From JAJECS01 sp965243625 (GTDB taxonomy: Bacteria; Chloroflexota; UBA11872): DNA of 64,000 nt. The notes beneath the pieces are model-generated. The model had not been told where the DNA came from. It saw nothing but the letters and a program-made list of their open reading frames with translations, and did no database searches. Below, piece after piece: positions 61,613 to 64,000 of this stretch (position 1 is its first letter; each line of letters starts with the position of its first letter). The stretch covers positions 124,001-188,000 of the forward strand of contig CBDEVI010000002.1 in the NCBI GenBank assembly GCA_965243625.1. The letters run 5' to 3'. A program made the translations under genes and the position numbers.

Positions 61613-62467
61613 TCATCCCTTGACGGCGCCGGCGGTGATCCCCCGCACCAGCCCCCGCTGCAAGACCAAAACGATGATGAAGATCGGCACCGCCGACAGC
61701 GTCGACGCCGACATGGCCACCGCCCAGTCGGTGGCCGTCTGCTCCGCCGTGAAGGTCGTGCTCACGCCAATCGGCAGCGTCTTGACATCGGATGTGGTGG
61801 TGAACACCAGGGCAAACAGGAACTCGTTCCAAGCCAGGATGAACGCGAACAGCGCCGTGGCCACGATGCCGGGAACGGAGAGCGGCAGGATCACGCGGAA
61901 CAGTGCGCCAAGCCGGCTCGCGCCGTCCACCATGGCCGCTTCCTCCAGGTCGCGCGGCAGGGACTGAAAGTAGCTGCGCAGCAGCCACAGGCAAAACGGC
62001 ACCGAAAAGGTCGTATAGGTGATGACCAGCGCGATCAGGTTGTTGGCGAGATTCAACGTCACGACGATTTTGAATAGCGGAATCAGCAGCAGCACTGATG
62101 GAACGGTGTAGGTGAGCAGCGCGAACCGCCCAATCGCCTCGCCGCCGGGAAATCGCAGCCGGGCGAGGCTATAGGCGCCAAGCGTGGCGACCGCGATGGA
62201 CACGAACGTGGTCGCCGTGGCGACGATCAGGCTGTTGAGCGCGAAGCGCAGGAAGACCGGGTCCAACGCCACCACGGCCATGTGGTCTCCGACGAACGCG
62301 CGCGGCAGCAGGATCTCCCCAAGATCTCGCCGCAGAAAGGTCTCCACGGGGCTGATCGACCCCACGACCATGAAGTAGATGGGGAAGACGGCGAGAAACG
62401 AAAGAAACAGGCCGAGCAAGGCCCGCGGACGGTGGTTCGCCGTCAGGACTTTGGCCACGCGCCTCAT
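61613..62467 (-). CDS. Carbohydrate ABC transporter permease (MalG type)
   Basis: A 284-residue membrane protein with about six helices. The EAA loop that contacts the ATPase reads EEAAMVDGASRLGALFRVILPLSVPG. A long first outside segment after the N-terminal helix (SISPVETFLRR) is typical of the MalG branch (CUT1). Its ATG overlaps the stop of the MalF-type gene by 4 bp. It imports a sugar or sugar acid together with its partner; the ATPase is not encoded in the window. Confidence 0.93.
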   Translation of the reverse strand: MRRVAKVLTANHRPRALLGLFLSFLAVFPIYFMVVGSISPVETFLRRDLGEILLPRAFVGDHMAVVALDPVFLRFALNSLIVATATTFVSIAVATLGAYSLARLRFPGGEAIGRFALLTYTVPSVLLLIPLFKIVVTLNLANNLIALVITYTTFSVPFCLWLLRSYFQSLPRDLEEAAMVDGASRLGALFRVILPLSVPGIVATALFAFILAWNEFLFALVFTTTSDVKTLPIGVSTTFTAEQTATDWAVAMSASTLSAVPIFIIVLVLQRGLVRGITAGAVKG

Positions 62468-63378
62468 CGTTGCGCCTCATCCTCGACCCAGCCGACGCGG
62501 AGCATGATCAACGACAGCAGGACGACCAGCACCACCATCACGGCGGCGATGGCCGAACTCATGCCGACGTTGTACTCGCGGAAGCCCGCGTTGAATACCT
62601 GCATGGGCAGCGTCAGGGTCGCTCGCGCGGGTCCCCCGCCCGTCAGCAGGTACACCATGTCAAAGGAGTTGAAAGTCCAGATGGTGCGCAGCACCAGCAC
62701 GATGACGAGGACGTAGCGCAGCGCCGGCACCGTGATGTGCCAGAACATCTGCCACGCCGACGCCCCGTCGACCTTGGCGGCCTCGTACCAGTCCTCGGGA
62801 ATCGTCTGCAAGCCCGCCAGCAGCACCAGGAATGTCCACGGCAGGCCCTTCCACGTGAAGACCGCGATCAGCGAGATCATGGCGGTGACGCCTTCGGAGA
62901 GCCAGGCGATCGGCTCGTCGATGATGTGCAGCAGTTGCAGGAACGCGTTGATGGGCCCGAACTGCGGGTGGAGCAGCCAGACCCACACGAAGGCCGTCAC
63001 GAACGACGGGATGACCCACGGCAGGATGTTGAGGGTGCGGAAGAGCCCGCGGCCGCGATAGCTGGCGTTCACGGCCAGGGCGATGATCATGCCGATGATC
63101 ACCTCGCCGGCCACGGCGCCGGCGGTCAGCACCACGCTGTTGATGACGACTTTCCAAAAGCCGCCATCGGACACCAACCGCACGAAATTGTCGATCCCGA
63201 CGAACTCGGCTGGATCGTTCGGCCTTAGCAGGCTTTCTTTGAAGAACGCCAGCCACATCGTCGAGATCATGGGGTAGAGCACGACGGCGGCAATGAGCGC
63301 GACGGTTGGAAGCAGCAGCCCTATGCCCAGGAGCCGCTCGGAATTGCGCAGGCTGAGGCCTCGAATACCCCACCTCAC
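62464..63378 (-). CDS. Carbohydrate ABC transporter permease (MalF type)
   Basis: A 304-residue membrane protein with six helices and the EAA loop YEAAKVDGASAWQMFWHITVPALR near residue 195. It is of the short MalF/UgpA type without the large outside domain. It overlaps the MalG-type gene by 4 bp and lies 67 bp behind the solute-binding protein gene, a gap that holds a strong stem-loop. Confidence 0.93.
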   Translation of the reverse strand: MRWGIRGLSLRNSERLLGIGLLLPTVALIAAVVLYPMISTMWLAFFKESLLRPNDPAEFVGIDNFVRLVSDGGFWKVVINSVVLTAGAVAGEVIIGMIIALAVNASYRGRGLFRTLNILPWVIPSFVTAFVWVWLLHPQFGPINAFLQLLHIIDEPIAWLSEGVTAMISLIAVFTWKGLPWTFLVLLAGLQTIPEDWYEAAKVDGASAWQMFWHITVPALRYVLVIVLVLRTIWTFNSFDMVYLLTGGGPARATLTLPMQVFNAGFREYNVGMSSAIAAVMVVLVVLLSLIMLRVGWVEDEAQR

Positions 63379-63389
63379 CGTGGTATGCA

Positions 63390-63427
63390 GGGGGCGGGCC
63401 CGCGGCTAGCGCCGACGGCCCGCCCCC
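63390..63427 (-). promoter_or_regulatory. Stem-loop between the binding-protein and permease genes
   Basis: GGGGGCGGGCC (63390-63400) and GGCCCGCCCCC (63417-63427) form a perfect 11-bp stem with a 16-base loop, 18 bp after the binding-protein stop. On the transcribed strand it lacks a T tract. This position fits a partial terminator or RNA-stabilising hairpin that keeps binding-protein output above that of the permeases. Confidence 0.6.
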
Positions 63428-63445
63428 AAAACTGCACTCGATCGA

Positions 63446-64000
63446 CTAGTTCTCGTCGATCACCTTTTGGACTTCGGCCTCGGCCCAAGCCGCGGCATCC
63501 TCGGGGCTTTCACCGTCGAACACCATGATGAACATGTCCTTCACGATGTTGCGAGCGGTCACGGTCCCGAGAAGTCCCGAGCCCTTGGAGCCGTACTTCG
63601 ATCCGCCGACCCACGCCATCTGCGAGGCGTCCACGCCTGCGCGGATGATGTGCGCCACCGGTGCGATGCGCGGGTGACCCCAATACTCGTCGCTGTTCTG
63701 GACAGCCACGTGCGTCGGCGCCCAGCCGATCACCGTGCTCTGGAACCACTCCTGGTAGTTCGGGCGGTCGAAGAGCGCCGCGAAGAACTCCGCCATGCGG
63801 TCGGGGTAGTCCGTCTGCGTGGTGATGTTGAGGATGTTCATCCCCGCCAGCCCGGCGCCCGTGCCGGCCACGCTCGGCTGCGCGACGGCGGCCACCTGCT
63901 CCAGCATTTCCGGCTTGTCGGCCAGGAAGGTGCCGGAGAAGGAGGTCGACGAGACCATGTGCGCCGTGGCGCCGCGGATGAACTCCGTCCGGCCGTGGCC
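63446..64000 (-). CDS. Extracellular solute-binding protein, C-terminal part (cut by window edge)
   Basis: The frame is open to the window's right edge (residues GHGRTEFIRGATAHM precede the first internal ATG at 63958), so this is the C-terminal part of a longer protein. YPDRMAEFFAALFDRPNYQEWF, HPRIAPVAHIIRAGVDASQMAWVGG and DGESPEDAAAWAEAEVQKVIDEN match the C-terminal helices of family 1 sugar-binding proteins. With the two permeases downstream it forms a CUT1-type uptake system. The ligand is unknown. Confidence 0.85.
   Translation of the reverse strand, partial: GHGRTEFIRGATAHMVSSTSFSGTFLADKPEMLEQVAAVAQPSVAGTGAGLAGMNILNITTQTDYPDRMAEFFAALFDRPNYQEWFQSTVIGWAPTHVAVQNSDEYWGHPRIAPVAHIIRAGVDASQMAWVGGSKYGSKGSGLLGTVTARNIVKDMFIMVFDGESPEDAAAWAEAEVQKVIDEN

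Overview
The window is about 64 kb of high-GC bacterial DNA, roughly two thirds G+C by eye, packed with genes on both strands and with short intergenic gaps. The mix of genes suggests a heterotroph of the Chloroflexota, perhaps SAR202-like. It includes enolase-superfamily sugar-acid dehydratases, Gfo/Idh/MocA oxidoreductases, TIM-barrel sugar isomerases, several D-2-hydroxyacid dehydrogenases, a phytanoyl-CoA dioxygenase-like protein, a Rieske protein, a lipoprotein and ABC uptake genes, a UbiX/UbiA/UbiD set and a pupylation locus. The placement is inferred from gene content only; no rRNA or tRNA gene was seen.

Layout. 1-3065: an edge-truncated sialidase-like protein, a TIM-barrel isomerase and a Gfo/Idh/MocA oxidoreductase. 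3314-4693: a membrane-anchored protein of three Cache-type sensor domains. 4863-9686: a minus-strand run of 2-hydroxyacid dehydrogenase, NagD-like phosphatase, UbiD, UbiA and UbiX, probably for quinone synthesis. 9920-12590: fabZ and three adjacent toxin-antitoxin modules, one with a nonsense-interrupted toxin. 12837-17435: a MarR regulator converging on ocd-dop-pup-pafA. The pup-like gene encodes only 57 residues and ends Gly-Gly-Glu. 17502-25828: transporter, dehydratase, aminotransferase, aquaporin, M23 peptidase, hisI, DUF169 and the remnant of a fourth toxin-antitoxin module. 25979-34987: Fur, lipid-modifying enzymes (cyclopropane synthase, desaturase), M24 peptidase, dioxygenase and a pentapeptide membrane protein. 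35102-37207: a lower-GC, probably acquired defence-type gene (DUF262/HNH plus AlbA_2) just behind dxs. 39156-43681: a tightly coupled sugar-acid operon of 2-hydroxyacid dehydrogenase, FGGY kinase, class II aldolase and a small DUF6379-like protein, followed by an epimerase. 43808-49134: cupin, isomerase, hsp20 with a HAIR-like operator, dehydrogenase and a Rieske fusion. 49327-58139: amidohydrolase, Tat-exported glycosidase-like protein, MMPL exporter, Ldh-type dehydrogenase and a branched-chain-type binding lipoprotein. 58560-64000: a catabolic operon with a binding protein (cut by the window edge), two permeases, and an enolase-superfamily dehydratase between two near-identical amidohydrolases.

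Intergenic gaps carry several families of short palindromic repeats. They include two full 82-bp MITE-like elements; one of these is preceded by a 23-bp tandem array that looks like repeated copies of the element's own end. The most notable system is the compact dop-pup-pafA locus with a divergent GGE-ended modifier and no proteasome or ATPase gene beside it. Next are the DUF262/AlbA_2 fusion, the triple-Cache protein, the Rieske-helical fusion and the DUF6379-like gene.
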